Below, one piece after another: positions 18,522 to 26,753 of a stretch of DNA of 64,000 nucleotides. Origin of the DNA: Thalassospira profundimaris (GTDB lineage: Bacteria; Pseudomonadota; Alphaproteobacteria; Rhodospirillales; Thalassospiraceae); NCBI RefSeq assembly GCF_003326795.1, contig NZ_JPWI01000003.1:124001-188000 (forward strand), given 5' to 3'. The notes under the pieces are model-generated. The model searched no databases. It worked only from the letters and a program-made list of their open reading frames with translations, and was not told the DNA's origin. A program made the translations under genes and the position numbers. The stretch's first letter is position 1. Each line of letters opens with the position of its first letter.

Positions 18522-18546
18522 GCAGGCCCCGGAAGCCGGGGCCTGC
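18522..18546 (-). other. Intercistronic hairpin between binding-protein and permease genes
   Basis: GCAGGCCCCGG and CCGGGGCCTGC form a perfect 11-bp stem with a 3-nt loop. Such hairpins often protect the 3' end of binding-protein mRNA so that this protein exceeds the membrane components. There is no T run, so full termination is not expected. Confidence 0.7.
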
Positions 18547-18585
18547 ACACTAATCAGTCAATCAGACTGTTCAGATCAGATGAGA

Positions 18586-19848
18586 TTAGTCTTTTGCCAG
18601 TTCAACGGCTTCGACCAGACGCGAGACGGCTTCGTCAGACGACATGTCGGAGTTGAAGTGGGCAGTGACAACGTCAACGATCGCACCCGAAAGGTGACCA
18701 CGAAGCGCCATGCCATGTGCCATGGACGGCAGGAAGCCGCCAGCGTCCTGGGCTGCCAGAAGGTCAGCTTCGGATTTCTTCGCGCAATCGTCGAACTTGT
18801 CGAGCGGAACGCCAAGACGTGCCGGGATCGAACCTTTGAGAAGGTTGAAGGTTTCCTGGAACTTCTGACCAACGATCAGCTCGGCAAGAAGTTTCTGGCC
18901 AGCAACCTTGTCGTCGCCAGAAACGTTGAACATTGCGAAGCTGTCAACGTTGAACAGGTAACCGTTATCCGACGGAGCAGCCGAGCAGATGAAGTCTTTG
19001 CCCGGTACTTTGCCAGCAGCAAGGAATTCGCCCTTTGCCCAGTCACCCATGATCTGCATGGCGGCTTCGCCATTCATGACCATTGCGGTTGCAAGGTTCC
19101 AGTCACGACCCGGGAAGTCGGCATCGACATAACCACGGATTTTGCGCATCTGGTCGAACACCGCTTTCATGGTGTCGGATTTCAGAGCGTCTTCGTCGAG
19201 GTCAACCATTGCTTTCTGGAAGAATTCCGGACCGCCAAGGCCAAGAACGACGGTTTCAAAGATTGTCGCATCCTGCCAGGGCTGACCACCATGGGCGATC
19301 GGCGTGATGCCGGCTGCTTTGAGTTTGTCAGCAAGAGCGTTGAACTCGTCCCAGCTTTTCGGAACCTCGGTTGCGCCAACTTTTGCCAGAAGGGCCGGGT
19401 TTGCCCAGATCCAGTCAATACGGTGAATGTTCACCGGAACAGCAACATAGTCGCCTTCATATTTCATGACGTTCTGAATCGCCGGCGGGATAACCTTGTC
19501 CCAGCCTTCTGCTTCGGCAACGTCATTGAGATCAGCAAGTGCGCCCTGTTCGGCCCAATCCTGAATCGCCGGACCTTTAAGCTGAACAGCTGCCGGTGCG
19601 TCGCCAGAAAGAACGCGCGAACGCAGAACGGTCATGGCTGCGTCACCGCCGCCACCAGCAACCGGGCTATCAACCCATTTGCCACCATTTGCTTCGAAAT
19701 CTTCTTTGAGGGCTGCAACAGCTTTTGCTTCGCCGCCCGAAGTCCACCAGTGCAGAACTTCAGCGGTCGGCTCGGCATGAGCAAAGCTAGCAGTTGCGAG
19801 TGCAGAAATCGCCACACCGGTGGCGAGGATGGTTTTGCGCAGATACAT
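18586..19848 (-). CDS. Sugar ABC transporter substrate-binding protein (glucose/mannose type)
   Basis: Periplasmic binding protein of 420 residues. A Sec signal peptide ends near residue 25 (ATASFAHA). The mature protein begins EPTAEVLHWWTSGGE, with GGGGDAAMTVLRSRVLSGDAP, NIHRIDWIWANP, THE-type spacing around ITPIAHGGQPWQDATIF, and AAMQIMGDWAKGEF. This is the pattern of glucose or mannose binding proteins of the GtsA type. It would deliver sugar to the two permeases downstream. GGGAGGAAA precedes the ATG. The upstream region carries inverted CTGTTACA-type motifs that may be an operator. Nearby pgi and fructokinase genes fit a sugar-use setting but are separately transcribed. Confidence 0.88.
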   Translation of the reverse strand: MYLRKTILATGVAISALATASFAHAEPTAEVLHWWTSGGEAKAVAALKEDFEANGGKWVDSPVAGGGGDAAMTVLRSRVLSGDAPAAVQLKGPAIQDWAEQGALADLNDVAEAEGWDKVIPPAIQNVMKYEGDYVAVPVNIHRIDWIWANPALLAKVGATEVPKSWDEFNALADKLKAAGITPIAHGGQPWQDATIFETVVLGLGGPEFFQKAMVDLDEDALKSDTMKAVFDQMRKIRGYVDADFPGRDWNLATAMVMNGEAAMQIMGDWAKGEFLAAGKVPGKDFICSAAPSDNGYLFNVDSFAMFNVSGDDKVAGQKLLAELIVGQKFQETFNLLKGSIPARLGVPLDKFDDCAKKSEADLLAAQDAGGFLPSMAHGMALRGHLSGAIVDVVTAHFNSDMSSDEAVSRLVEAVELAKD

Positions 19849-19923
19849 TTAGGTTTCCTCCCTGGCTTTGAACCATTTGCAGCGACAACATGCTTTGAGA
19901 GGGCATTCAATGCATCCACAAAA

Positions 19924-19970
19924 CTGTAACAGGGCGTTTCCAGAACGCGAACTGAAACAATCTGTTACAA
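19924..19970 (-). promoter_or_regulatory. Candidate operator upstream of the sugar-binding protein gene
   Basis: TGTAACAG (19925-19932) and CTGTTACA (19962-19969) are inverted arms. GCGTT/AACGC (19934-19948) is nested between them and a related CTGAAACA lies just before the right arm. On the minus strand, TGTAAC could serve as a -10 element with TTTACG 17 bp upstream, so a regulator here would block transcription. Confidence 0.4.
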
Positions 19971-20419
19971 AAATAATTTGGCGTATCGTAAATATATTGC
20001 AGGGCAGCAAAAACAATTAGGGCGTTTGTTTGCATGATAGATGTGATGTGTGTTCACAAATGATGTCAATTCGATCCGGAATTCAATCTTTTGAATGGCT
20101 GTTGGGCACAAATGAAGGGGGGGCGAGGTCTGCCGGAGTTGCTCAAGGCTTGTGTTCCAGCTCGTCAATAAACGGCCTCGCCATCATGGTTGCTTTAACA
20201 GCGGATCCGATTGATCGGTTTTCTGGTGAAAAACAGATCAATCGGGTGTGGAAATGTTGCGGTGCAACTTTTGGTGATGTGGAAGATGCGCTGGGTATCG
20301 GCATGACCAAACTGCATAGCTGTAAACTTTTGTGGCCTATGTCGGAGGTGTGAGGGGACATATGTGACAAAATGGAATAGATGATGTGCAAACTTTGGTA
20401 ATTGAGGATTGAATGCTGT
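19971..20419. other. Intergenic stretch without a convincing gene
   Basis: About 450 bp between the ABC transporter promoter region and the DUF1127 promoter. Short open frames occur on both strands, but none has a good ribosome-binding site, a recognisable product or neighbouring synteny. I see no tRNA-like or strong terminator structure. Confidence 0.5.
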
Positions 20420-20448
20420 TTGGACATATTGCATTGCGAAACTACTGA
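20420..20448 (+). promoter_or_regulatory. Weak candidate promoter for the DUF1127 gene
   Basis: TTGGAC (20420-20425), a 17-bp spacer, then TACTGA (20443-20448). Confidence 0.3.
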
Positions 20449-20466
20449 GGCGAATGCGCCAGACAG

Positions 20467-20483
20467 TTGGAGGTCTCCTCCAA
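20467..20483 (+). promoter_or_regulatory. Palindrome in the DUF1127 leader
   Basis: TTGGAGG and CCTCCAA flank TCT as a perfect 7-bp stem. The right arm could instead pair with GGAGG of the true Shine-Dalgarno at 20510-20514, giving two competing structures. Confidence 0.5.
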
Positions 20484-20520
20484 GGCGGCATTCAAAATTT
20501 GTAACCCAAGGAGGTTCAAC

Positions 20521-20685
20521 ATGTTCCTGTCCAGTATTCTTGTTGCTGTTCGCCGTTGGGCCTATGCACGTTCGGTTGCGAATGAACTTTACGGCCTTGA
20601 TAAGCGCGATCTTGATGATGTCGGGATTTCCCACTGGCAGATCAAAGACGTTGCTCGTAAAGCCGCTCGTGACGCGATTGCATAA
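20521..20685 (+). CDS. DUF1127 family small protein
   Basis: A 54-residue basic peptide. The family pattern is clear in YARSVANELYGLDKRDLDDVGISHWQI, followed by a positively charged tail. ATG 20521 is chosen because AAGGAGG lies 6 nt upstream. DUF1127 proteins of Agrobacterium and Rhodobacter relatives have been linked to RNA turnover, phosphate and carbon metabolism; nothing more specific can be said here. The gene is monocistronic with its own terminator, and its leader contains a palindrome that may control translation. Confidence 0.88.
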   Translation: MFLSSILVAVRRWAYARSVANELYGLDKRDLDDVGISHWQIKDVARKAARDAIA

Positions 20686-20731
20686 CGCCAGCGCAATTTA
20701 GGCTCCCGACCTTCGGGAAAGCCAATGCGGA

Positions 20732-20756
20732 AGCCGGACATCAGTCCGGCTTTTTG
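20732..20756 (+). terminator. Terminator of the DUF1127 gene
   Basis: AGCCGGAC / GTCCGGCT stem around ATCA, followed by TTTT. The photolyase gene ends about 45 bp beyond on the other strand. Confidence 0.85.
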
Positions 20757-20801
20757 TGTATCCGGGCTGTGGTTTCCCGCAGCTTTGCTGAGGCCGTTTG
20801 G

Positions 20802-22376
20802 TTAAAGCAATTGTCTTTGACGGCTATGTAAACCCGTCTCGTTGCTGTCGAGTTTGTTCAGGAACGCATTTGCCTGGGCAATAAGGCTTTCTTTATCGGC
20901 ATCCTTCATACGTGCCCAGTTCTGATAAGGCATGCGCAAGCGAGCATTGTTGCCAAGTACATCTGCATGGCGATCAAGGAAATGCCAGTAAAGCGCATTA
21001 AAGGGGCAGGCGTCTGAACCGATATTTTTGCGCGGATTGAACGGGCAGCCCTGACAGTAATCAGACATCCGGTCGATATATTTGCCACTCGCGGCATAGG
21101 GTTTGGAGGCCATGGTGCCACCATCGGCATAAAGCGCCATACCAAGTGTGTTGGGCAGTTCAACCCATTCAAATGCGTCAATATAAACTGCGAGATACCA
21201 TTCGCAGACCTCCTGAACAGAAAGGCCGGTCAGGAGCGAGAAATTACCAATCACCATCAGGCGCTGTATGTGATGGGCATAGGCATTTTCAAGCGTTTCG
21301 CCAATCGCCTGCTTCAAACAATTCAGCGATACATCCCCGTCCCAGAAAAACGCGGGCAGGGCGCGTTTTGCCTCAAAATGATTGCGGGTGACGTAATCCG
21401 GTCCCATGAACCAGTAAAGCCCGCGAACATATTCCCGCCAACCAAGGATTTGGCGAATGAATCCCTCAACCGCATTAAGGGGGGCCTTGCCGTCGTGATA
21501 GGCACGTTCGGCCGCACGACAGACTTCATCAGGCAACAGCAAGCCGATATTGATATAGGGACTGATCAGTGAGTGATAGACCGTCGCACTTTTGACAGTC
21601 ATGGCATCCTGATAATCACCAAAGCACGCCAGACGATGGTCAATGAAATGATCCAGTGCCATCAGGGCATCCTGTCGTGTCACCGCCCACCCAAAGGATT
21701 CAACCGAACCAAGCCCGTCGGGAAAGTCGTCATAGGCCAGATCAAGCAGGTCACGGGTAACGGGATCGGGGGCAAAGGATTTCGGGGGATGTGGCGTAAG
21801 GTCATCGGGCAGAGTTTTGCGATTATCGTGATCAAAGTTCCATTGCCCGCCAACCGGTTTGCCATCGGGTTCCATCAGAATCCCGGTGTTCCGGCGCAAG
21901 CCGCGATAGAAATATTCCATGCGCAGTTCCTTGCGACCCTTTGCGAACTCTTCGAATTCCAAAAGCGGGGCAAAGAAACGATCATCGGGCCGGATTTCAA
22001 GTTTCACATCAGGAAGCGACGACCAATTCTCTATTTCCTGACGAACCCGCCATTCGCCGGGTTCGGTGATGATAACCTTTGAAACGTCATGCTGATCAAT
22101 CGTGGTCCGCAACGCGTCGGTAAAGCTTTTGGTCGGGCGGGTTTTGTAGTCGTAATAATCAACAACAAACCCTTCGTCCCTGAGCGCTTTGGCGAAGTGA
22201 CGCAGGGCAGACAGAATCAGAACGATCTTTTGCCGGTGATGGGGAACATAGGTTGCTTCGGCCTGCGGTTCCGCCATGACAATCAGATCTGTGTCGGGAT
22301 TGGCATCGGCAAGACTTGAGACGTCGCGGGTCAGTTGATCACCAAGCACAAAGCGGATGGTTTGATAAGTCGTCAT
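20802..22376 (-). CDS. Cryptochrome/photolyase family protein, Fe-S type (FeS-BCP, PhrB-like)
   Basis: A 524-residue flavoprotein of the group that includes Agrobacterium PhrB, a (6-4) photolyase with an iron-sulfur cluster. The amino terminus RFVLGDQLTRDVSSL is the typical start of this group. The carboxy-terminal half contains NAYAHHIQRLMVIGNF, FEWVELPNTLGMALYADGG, KPYAASGKYIDRMSDYC and the cysteine set YCQGCPFNPRKN...DACPFNALYW. These are the cluster ligands together with an upstream cysteine (VCEWY). ATG 22376 is preferred over the longer frame because homologues begin at this point. It is divergent from the bacterioferritin genes. Confidence 0.92.
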   Translation of the reverse strand: MTTYQTIRFVLGDQLTRDVSSLADANPDTDLIVMAEPQAEATYVPHHRQKIVLILSALRHFAKALRDEGFVVDYYDYKTRPTKSFTDALRTTIDQHDVSKVIITEPGEWRVRQEIENWSSLPDVKLEIRPDDRFFAPLLEFEEFAKGRKELRMEYFYRGLRRNTGILMEPDGKPVGGQWNFDHDNRKTLPDDLTPHPPKSFAPDPVTRDLLDLAYDDFPDGLGSVESFGWAVTRQDALMALDHFIDHRLACFGDYQDAMTVKSATVYHSLISPYINIGLLLPDEVCRAAERAYHDGKAPLNAVEGFIRQILGWREYVRGLYWFMGPDYVTRNHFEAKRALPAFFWDGDVSLNCLKQAIGETLENAYAHHIQRLMVIGNFSLLTGLSVQEVCEWYLAVYIDAFEWVELPNTLGMALYADGGTMASKPYAASGKYIDRMSDYCQGCPFNPRKNIGSDACPFNALYWHFLDRHADVLGNNARLRMPYQNWARMKDADKESLIAQANAFLNKLDSNETGLHSRQRQLL

Positions 22377-22474
22377 CGGGATTGCATGCAGCCTGATTGG
22401 GTAACGGATACGAGTCGTACGAGGCCGTTGGGTCAAAAGATCGCAGGCAGGTGATTTTTTGCAGAACCGATTTT

Positions 22475-22500
22475 CATTCGCAGGCAAAAAACTGCGAATG
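22475..22500. promoter_or_regulatory. Perfect 9-bp inverted repeat upstream of the photolyase gene
   Basis: CATTCGCAG (22475-22483) and CTGCGAATG (22492-22500) flank an 8-bp A-rich spacer. It lies about 100 bp upstream of the photolyase ATG and 140 bp upstream of the bacterioferritin start, so it could be an operator for either. Confidence 0.45.
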
Positions 22501-22554
22501 ATTTTTACTCAAGCAGCATAAATGACCTATTTCCAGAAAAAGGCCTAAATTATT

Positions 22555-22573
22555 GATAATGGTAATCAAAGGC
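22555..22573 (+). promoter_or_regulatory. Candidate Fur-type iron box upstream of bacterioferritin genes
   Basis: GATAATGGTAATCAAAGGC matches 14 of 19 positions of the classical GATAATGATAATCATTATC box. It lies about 70-90 bp before the first bacterioferritin start. In alphaproteobacteria Irr often controls bfr, so the factor is uncertain. Confidence 0.4.
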
Positions 22574-22643
22574 GCGCTTTTCTCTTGAAACGGGTGGGGG
22601 CTGTTCCCAATATCATGGAAGCCCAACCATCAGGAGAGCCATG

Positions 22644-23120
22644 ATGAAAGGTGATCCCAAGATCATCACATACCTTAATCGCATTCTGACAAATCAGTTG
22701 ACTGCGATTAACCAGTATTTCCTGCATGCCCGGATGCTGCGCGACTGGGGTGTCGAAGAAATGGGCGAATATGAATACAAGCTTTCCATCAAGGAAATGA
22801 AACGTGCCGATGATACTATCGAGCGCATTCTGTTCCTTGAAGGTCTGCCCAATCTTCAGAACCTCAACAAACTCATGATCGGCGAAAATGTTCAGGAGAT
22901 CGTCAGTTGCGACATGAAGTTCGAACTGGCATCCCTGCCGCTGCTGCGCGAAGCAATTACTGCCTGCGAAAAGGCCGAGGATTTTGTCACCCGCGATCTG
23001 CTGGTGAAATTCCTTGAAGAGCAGGAAGAGCATGTCGACTGGCTCGAGACCGAAGAATGGCAACTCGAACATGTCGGTATTGCAAATTACATTCAGAGCC
23101 GTTCAGGCGACGGCGACTAA
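22644..23120 (+). CDS. bfr: Bacterioferritin, haem-binding type subunit
   Basis: Iron-storage protein of 158 residues starting MKGDPKIITYLN, close to E. coli Bfr. The haem ligand M52 is kept (KEMKRAD). Of the six dinuclear-iron ligands, three are changed: E18 to Q, H54 to R, and E127 to Q; E51, E94 and H130 remain. It should therefore bind haem but have little ferroxidase activity, relying on the partner encoded 21 bp downstream. Two ATG codons are in tandem (22641, 22644); the second is best spaced from AGGAG and matches homologues. Confidence 0.92.
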   Translation: MKGDPKIITYLNRILTNQLTAINQYFLHARMLRDWGVEEMGEYEYKLSIKEMKRADDTIERILFLEGLPNLQNLNKLMIGENVQEIVSCDMKFELASLPLLREAITACEKAEDFVTRDLLVKFLEEQEEHVDWLETEEWQLEHVGIANYIQSRSGDGD

Positions 23121-23141
23121 TCAGATCAGGAGCTTAACGCC

Positions 23142-23633
23142 ATGAAGGGTAGCAAGAAGGTTATTGCCGCACTCAACAAACAGCTCACAGCCGAACTGTC
23201 CGCGGCGGACCAGTACAATACGCACGCAGAAATGTATGCCGACTGGGGCCTGCATTCGCTTTATGAGCGCATGCACCATGAAAAGGACGAAGAGCTTGAA
23301 CACGCAAAGCGTTTGATCGAGCGTATCCTGTTCCTTGAAGGTGTGCCCGATACCGCGTCACGTGAACCGATCAAGATCGGCAAAACCGTTCCCGAGATGA
23401 TGAAAAATGATCTCGAGCACGAATATCACGTCATCAATCTTCTGAAAAAAGCGATCAAGATTGCCGAAGCAGAGGACGATTTCCAGACCCGCCAGATGCT
23501 GGTCGGACTGCTTGATGACAGCGAAGAAGATCACGCATACTGGATCGAACAGCAGATCCGTCTGATCGATATGATGGGGCTTCAGAATTATATTCAGTTC
23601 CGTGCAGCAGGCGAACCAAGCCCGCACGGATAA
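23142..23633 (+). CDS. bfr: Bacterioferritin, ferroxidase-type subunit
   Basis: Partner subunit of 163 residues, MKGSKKVIAALNKQL. Ferroxidase ligands are intact: E18, E51 and H54 in DEELEHAK, E94, and an ExxH pair (E128, H131) after a one-residue insertion. The haem methionine is replaced by L52. The two adjacent genes thus encode complementary subunits, as described for paired bacterioferritins of Neisseria gonorrhoeae and Magnetospirillum. A mixed 24-mer would take up, oxidise and release iron. AGGAG precedes the ATG and a strong terminator follows. Confidence 0.93.
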   Translation: MKGSKKVIAALNKQLTAELSAADQYNTHAEMYADWGLHSLYERMHHEKDEELEHAKRLIERILFLEGVPDTASREPIKIGKTVPEMMKNDLEHEYHVINLLKKAIKIAEAEDDFQTRQMLVGLLDDSEEDHAYWIEQQIRLIDMMGLQNYIQFRAAGEPSPHG

Positions 23634-23658
23634 GAATTATCAAGCCTGACCCGACAAG

Positions 23659-23690
23659 AACCCCGGACATGATCCGGGGTTTTTTCTTGC
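23659..23690 (+). terminator. Terminator after the bacterioferritin pair
   Basis: ACCCCGGA / TCCGGGGT stem with a CATGA loop, followed by TTTTTT. Confidence 0.92.
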
Positions 23691-23736
23691 TTTTTTCAAT
23701 GCGCATCTCGACTTCGTCCATTCCGATTTTTTTGTC

Positions 23737-23767
23737 TTGACCTTCCAGTCGCTGGAAGGTCTATCTT
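23737..23767 (+). promoter_or_regulatory. copA promoter: CueR-controlled copA promoter
   Basis: TTGACC (-35, 23737-23742) and TATCTT (-10, 23762-23767) are separated by 19 bp, the overlong spacer used by MerR-family activators. Within it, ACCTTCC (23740-23746) and GGAAGGT (23754-23760) form the dyad and closely match the E. coli copA CueR site. Confidence 0.88.
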
Positions 23768-23849
23768 CTCCCATATCAAGAATAGGGTCAGCTACGGCAT
23801 AGCGACAAAATATGCGGCGACCCTCCAAACCAGATTGAGGTTACGTGAT

Positions 23850-26330
23850 ATGGATGGCCGGATCGAAACAGACGAACGCGATGCAGCGGCAAGTGCGCCA
23901 GCGTCGCCGTCCCATCAGGATGAAGTCACCTTGCCTGTCGACGGCATGACCTGTGCCAATTGTGCCGGACGGGTTGAAAAGGCGATTGCCGGACTGGATG
24001 GCGTTGCCGAGGTAGATGTCAATCTTGCGCTGAATTCAGCACATATCCGCTTTGATACAGACAAGCTCGATACCGCACGGATTGCGGCCACCATCAAGGA
24101 TGCCGGTTACAGTGTGCCGCAGCAGCAGCTGTCCTTTGATGTTGATGGCATGACCTGTGCGAACTGCGCCCTTCGCGTTGAAAAGGCACTTGCAGCGATG
24201 CCCGGTGTTACATCGGCGAGTGTGAATTTTGCCCTTGAGCGCGCAGACATAGAAGTACTGCCGGGCAAGGCAAACGATGCCGCCGTGATCAAGGCGATCG
24301 AAGATGCGGGGTATCACGCAACATCGCGCAATAAATCTTCCGGTGCCGATCAGGATGCCGATGGCAAATCAGCATCAGGCAAGTTGGACAAATCCCTTGT
24401 GTTGCTTGCAGTGTCAGCGCTTCTGACCGCTCCGCTGGTGTTGCAGATGGTCTGGATGAACCTTGGTGTGACTTATCATTTGTCTGCCTGGGTCGAACTT
24501 GCCCTGGCAACGCCGGTTCAGTTCGTGATCGGTCACCGTTTCTATAAGGGAGCGTGGGCCGCGCTGCGTCATCGCAGCGCCAATATGGACGTTCTTGTCG
24601 CGCTCGGAACGTCAGCCGCCTATTTCCTGAGTGTCTATAACATGGCGGTCGGCCAACCCGGGGAAATGCATCTGTATTTCGAGGCATCGGCTGCCATTAT
24701 CACCCTTATCCTTGCTGGCAAGATTATGGAAGAACGCGCCAAGCGTGGTGCATCCGCCGCCATTCGTGAATTGATGGCGTTGCGTCCGCGTCGTGCGCGC
24801 AAGCTGGTAGAGGGTGAAGGTGAACAGGATGTCGCCATCGAAAGCCTTACGGTCGGCGATATCGTTCGTGTGCTGCCGGGCGAACGTTTGCCCGTGGATG
24901 GCACTGTGGTTGCAGGTGAAAGTGAACTGGATGAAAGCCTGATTACCGGCGAAACACGTCCGGTTGCCCGCGTCGCGGGAGACGGGGTTGTTGGTGGTGC
25001 CGTAAATGGCACCGGTCGCCTTGATATCGAAGTGCGTGCCGTTGGCGATGACACCACGCTATCGCGGATTATTCGTCTGGTTGAAAAGGCCCAGACGGGC
25101 AAGGCCCCGGTTCAGAAGCTGGTTGATCGTGTATCATCTGTTTTCGTGCCGATTGTTGTCGTCATTGCCCTTGCGACGCTTATTGTCTGGTTGCTGATGG
25201 GCTATGGGGCAGAGGCATCAATTGTGGCTGCTGTGTCGGTGCTTGTGATCGCATGTCCCTGTGCGCTTGGTCTTGCAACCCCGACGGCACTTGTCGCCGG
25301 AACAGGCAGTGCGGCACGGAACGGGATTCTGATCCGTAATTTTGAGGCGCTCGAACAGGCCCATAATGTTGATACGGTGATTTTTGACAAAACCGGCACC
25401 TTGACCGAGGGCACGCCGACGGTGCGTGACGTTTGCGCCGCGGATGGCATGGATCGTAATGAAATGTTGCGTCTCGTGGCCGGGGTTCAGGCTGCAAGCG
25501 AACATCCGTTGGCACGTGCGATTGTCTCACTTGCAAAGGACGAAAATATTGTCCTGCCCGAGATTGAGGACTTCAAGGGCAAAACCGGTGCAGGCGTCCT
25601 TGCCAAGGTTGATGGTCACGCGGTTGCCATCGGAACCGAGGCGTTGCTGACCGATCAGGGCATCCAGTCGCTTTCTGATAAGGTTGCCACTGAAATCAAA
25701 CAACATGAGAGCGAAGGGCGTACCGTCGTTCTGGTGGCGATTGACGGTGCCTTTGCCGGATATATCACCCTTGAGGACCGCATTCGTGAAAGCGCGAAAC
25801 AGGCAATTGCCGATTTGAAGGCGCGCGGTATTTCGTCGATCATGCTTTCGGGCGACAGCCAGGACGTCGCCAGTCACGTTGCCCGCGAACTGGGGCTGGA
25901 GCGCGGCGAAGGTCGTATCCGCCCGCAAGACAAGGCGCTTGAGGTCGAGAAACTCCGCAAACAGGGACGTCGTGTCGCCATGGTTGGCGATGGCATCAAT
26001 GATGCACCGGCATTGGCAGCGGCAGATGTTGGTATTGCGATGGGTGGTGGTACGGATGTTGCCATGGAAACGGCGGGTATCACCTTGATGCGTTCGGATC
26101 CGGCACTGGTGTCGGCTGCGATTGACATATCGATCGCAACCCGGCGCAAGATCGCCCAGAACCTGTTTTGGGCCTTTGCCTATAACGTGGTGGGTGTGCC
26201 ACTGGCGGCACTTGGTGTTCTTAGCCCGGCAATTGCCGGTGCTGCAATGGCGCTGAGTTCGGTTTCGGTAGTTGGCAACTCCCTGACGTTGCGGCGCTGG
26301 AACGTGCGCCGCCAGAAGAGTGGGGAATAA
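23850..26330 (+). CDS. copA: Copper-exporting P1B-type ATPase
   Basis: Inner-membrane Cu(I) exporter of 826 residues. Two amino-terminal metal-binding domains each carry GMTCANC (C35/C38 and C103/C106). Then come the membrane helices with the transport motif CPCALGLATPTAL, the phosphorylation site DKTGTLTEG, the HP motif SEHPLARAI, the ATP hinge GDGINDAPALAAADVGIAMG, and a final helix pair. ATG 23850 is preferred over TTG 23835, whose codon falls within the TTGAGG Shine-Dalgarno. The gene lies 80 bp downstream of a CueR-type promoter and is followed at once by cueR. Confidence 0.95.
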   Translation: MDGRIETDERDAAASAPASPSHQDEVTLPVDGMTCANCAGRVEKAIAGLDGVAEVDVNLALNSAHIRFDTDKLDTARIAATIKDAGYSVPQQQLSFDVDGMTCANCALRVEKALAAMPGVTSASVNFALERADIEVLPGKANDAAVIKAIEDAGYHATSRNKSSGADQDADGKSASGKLDKSLVLLAVSALLTAPLVLQMVWMNLGVTYHLSAWVELALATPVQFVIGHRFYKGAWAALRHRSANMDVLVALGTSAAYFLSVYNMAVGQPGEMHLYFEASAAIITLILAGKIMEERAKRGASAAIRELMALRPRRARKLVEGEGEQDVAIESLTVGDIVRVLPGERLPVDGTVVAGESELDESLITGETRPVARVAGDGVVGGAVNGTGRLDIEVRAVGDDTTLSRIIRLVEKAQTGKAPVQKLVDRVSSVFVPIVVVIALATLIVWLLMGYGAEASIVAAVSVLVIACPCALGLATPTALVAGTGSAARNGILIRNFEALEQAHNVDTVIFDKTGTLTEGTPTVRDVCAADGMDRNEMLRLVAGVQAASEHPLARAIVSLAKDENIVLPEIEDFKGKTGAGVLAKVDGHAVAIGTEALLTDQGIQSLSDKVATEIKQHESEGRTVVLVAIDGAFAGYITLEDRIRESAKQAIADLKARGISSIMLSGDSQDVASHVARELGLERGEGRIRPQDKALEVEKLRKQGRRVAMVGDGINDAPALAAADVGIAMGGGTDVAMETAGITLMRSDPALVSAAIDISIATRRKIAQNLFWAFAYNVVGVPLAALGVLSPAIAGAAMALSSVSVVGNSLTLRRWNVRRQKSGE

Positions 26331-26331
26331 A

Positions 26332-26715
26332 ATGAATATTTCCGATGCAGCAAAGAATTGCGGACTTCCTGCCAAGACCATTCGGTATTACGAGGATATC
26401 GGTCTGGTAAATCCGGGCCGGATGGAAAACGGCTATCGCGACTATGGCGAGGATGACCTTCATAAATTGCGGTTTCTGCAACGTGCGCGCGGGCTTGGAT
26501 TTTCGGTCGAGGATTGCCGTGTGTTGCTGTCACTTTACGAAGACCGCAACCGGGCATCTTCGGACGTCAAGGAAATCGCCAAAACCCATCTGGGCGAGAT
26601 CGAACGCAAGATTGCCGAATTGCAAAGCCTACAAAAGACCTTGTCTGATCTGGTTCATGCCTGTCACGGTGATGACCGGCCCCATTGCCCCATCATCAAT
26701 GATCTGGCGCGCTGA
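26332..26715 (+). CDS. cueR: MerR-family copper-responsive activator CueR
   Basis: A 127-residue regulator starting 1 bp after the copA stop. The winged-helix domain shows CGLPAKTIRYYEDIGLV and NGYRDYGEDDLHKLRFLQRARGLGFS. The dimerisation helix follows, then the metal loop with C111 and C119 (ACHGDDRPHCP). S77 is present, a feature of regulators for monovalent Cu, Ag or Au. It would bind the dyad upstream of copA and so autoregulate the operon. The longer frame beginning inside copA is not needed. Confidence 0.92.
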   Translation: MNISDAAKNCGLPAKTIRYYEDIGLVNPGRMENGYRDYGEDDLHKLRFLQRARGLGFSVEDCRVLLSLYEDRNRASSDVKEIAKTHLGEIERKIAELQSLQKTLSDLVHACHGDDRPHCPIINDLAR

Positions 26716-26753
26716 TCGCGCGCAGAAAGACGTCTTCAGAGAGAGAACAAGCA

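Noticed and set aside
18580..19929. 449-codon plus-strand open frame opposite the sugar-binding protein gene
   Set aside because: The minus-strand gene has a signal peptide, ribosome-binding site and operon context; the plus frame has none.
20030..20353. 107-codon plus-strand frame in the gap before the DUF1127 gene
   Set aside because: No ribosome-binding site, no recognisable product, and an odd composition.
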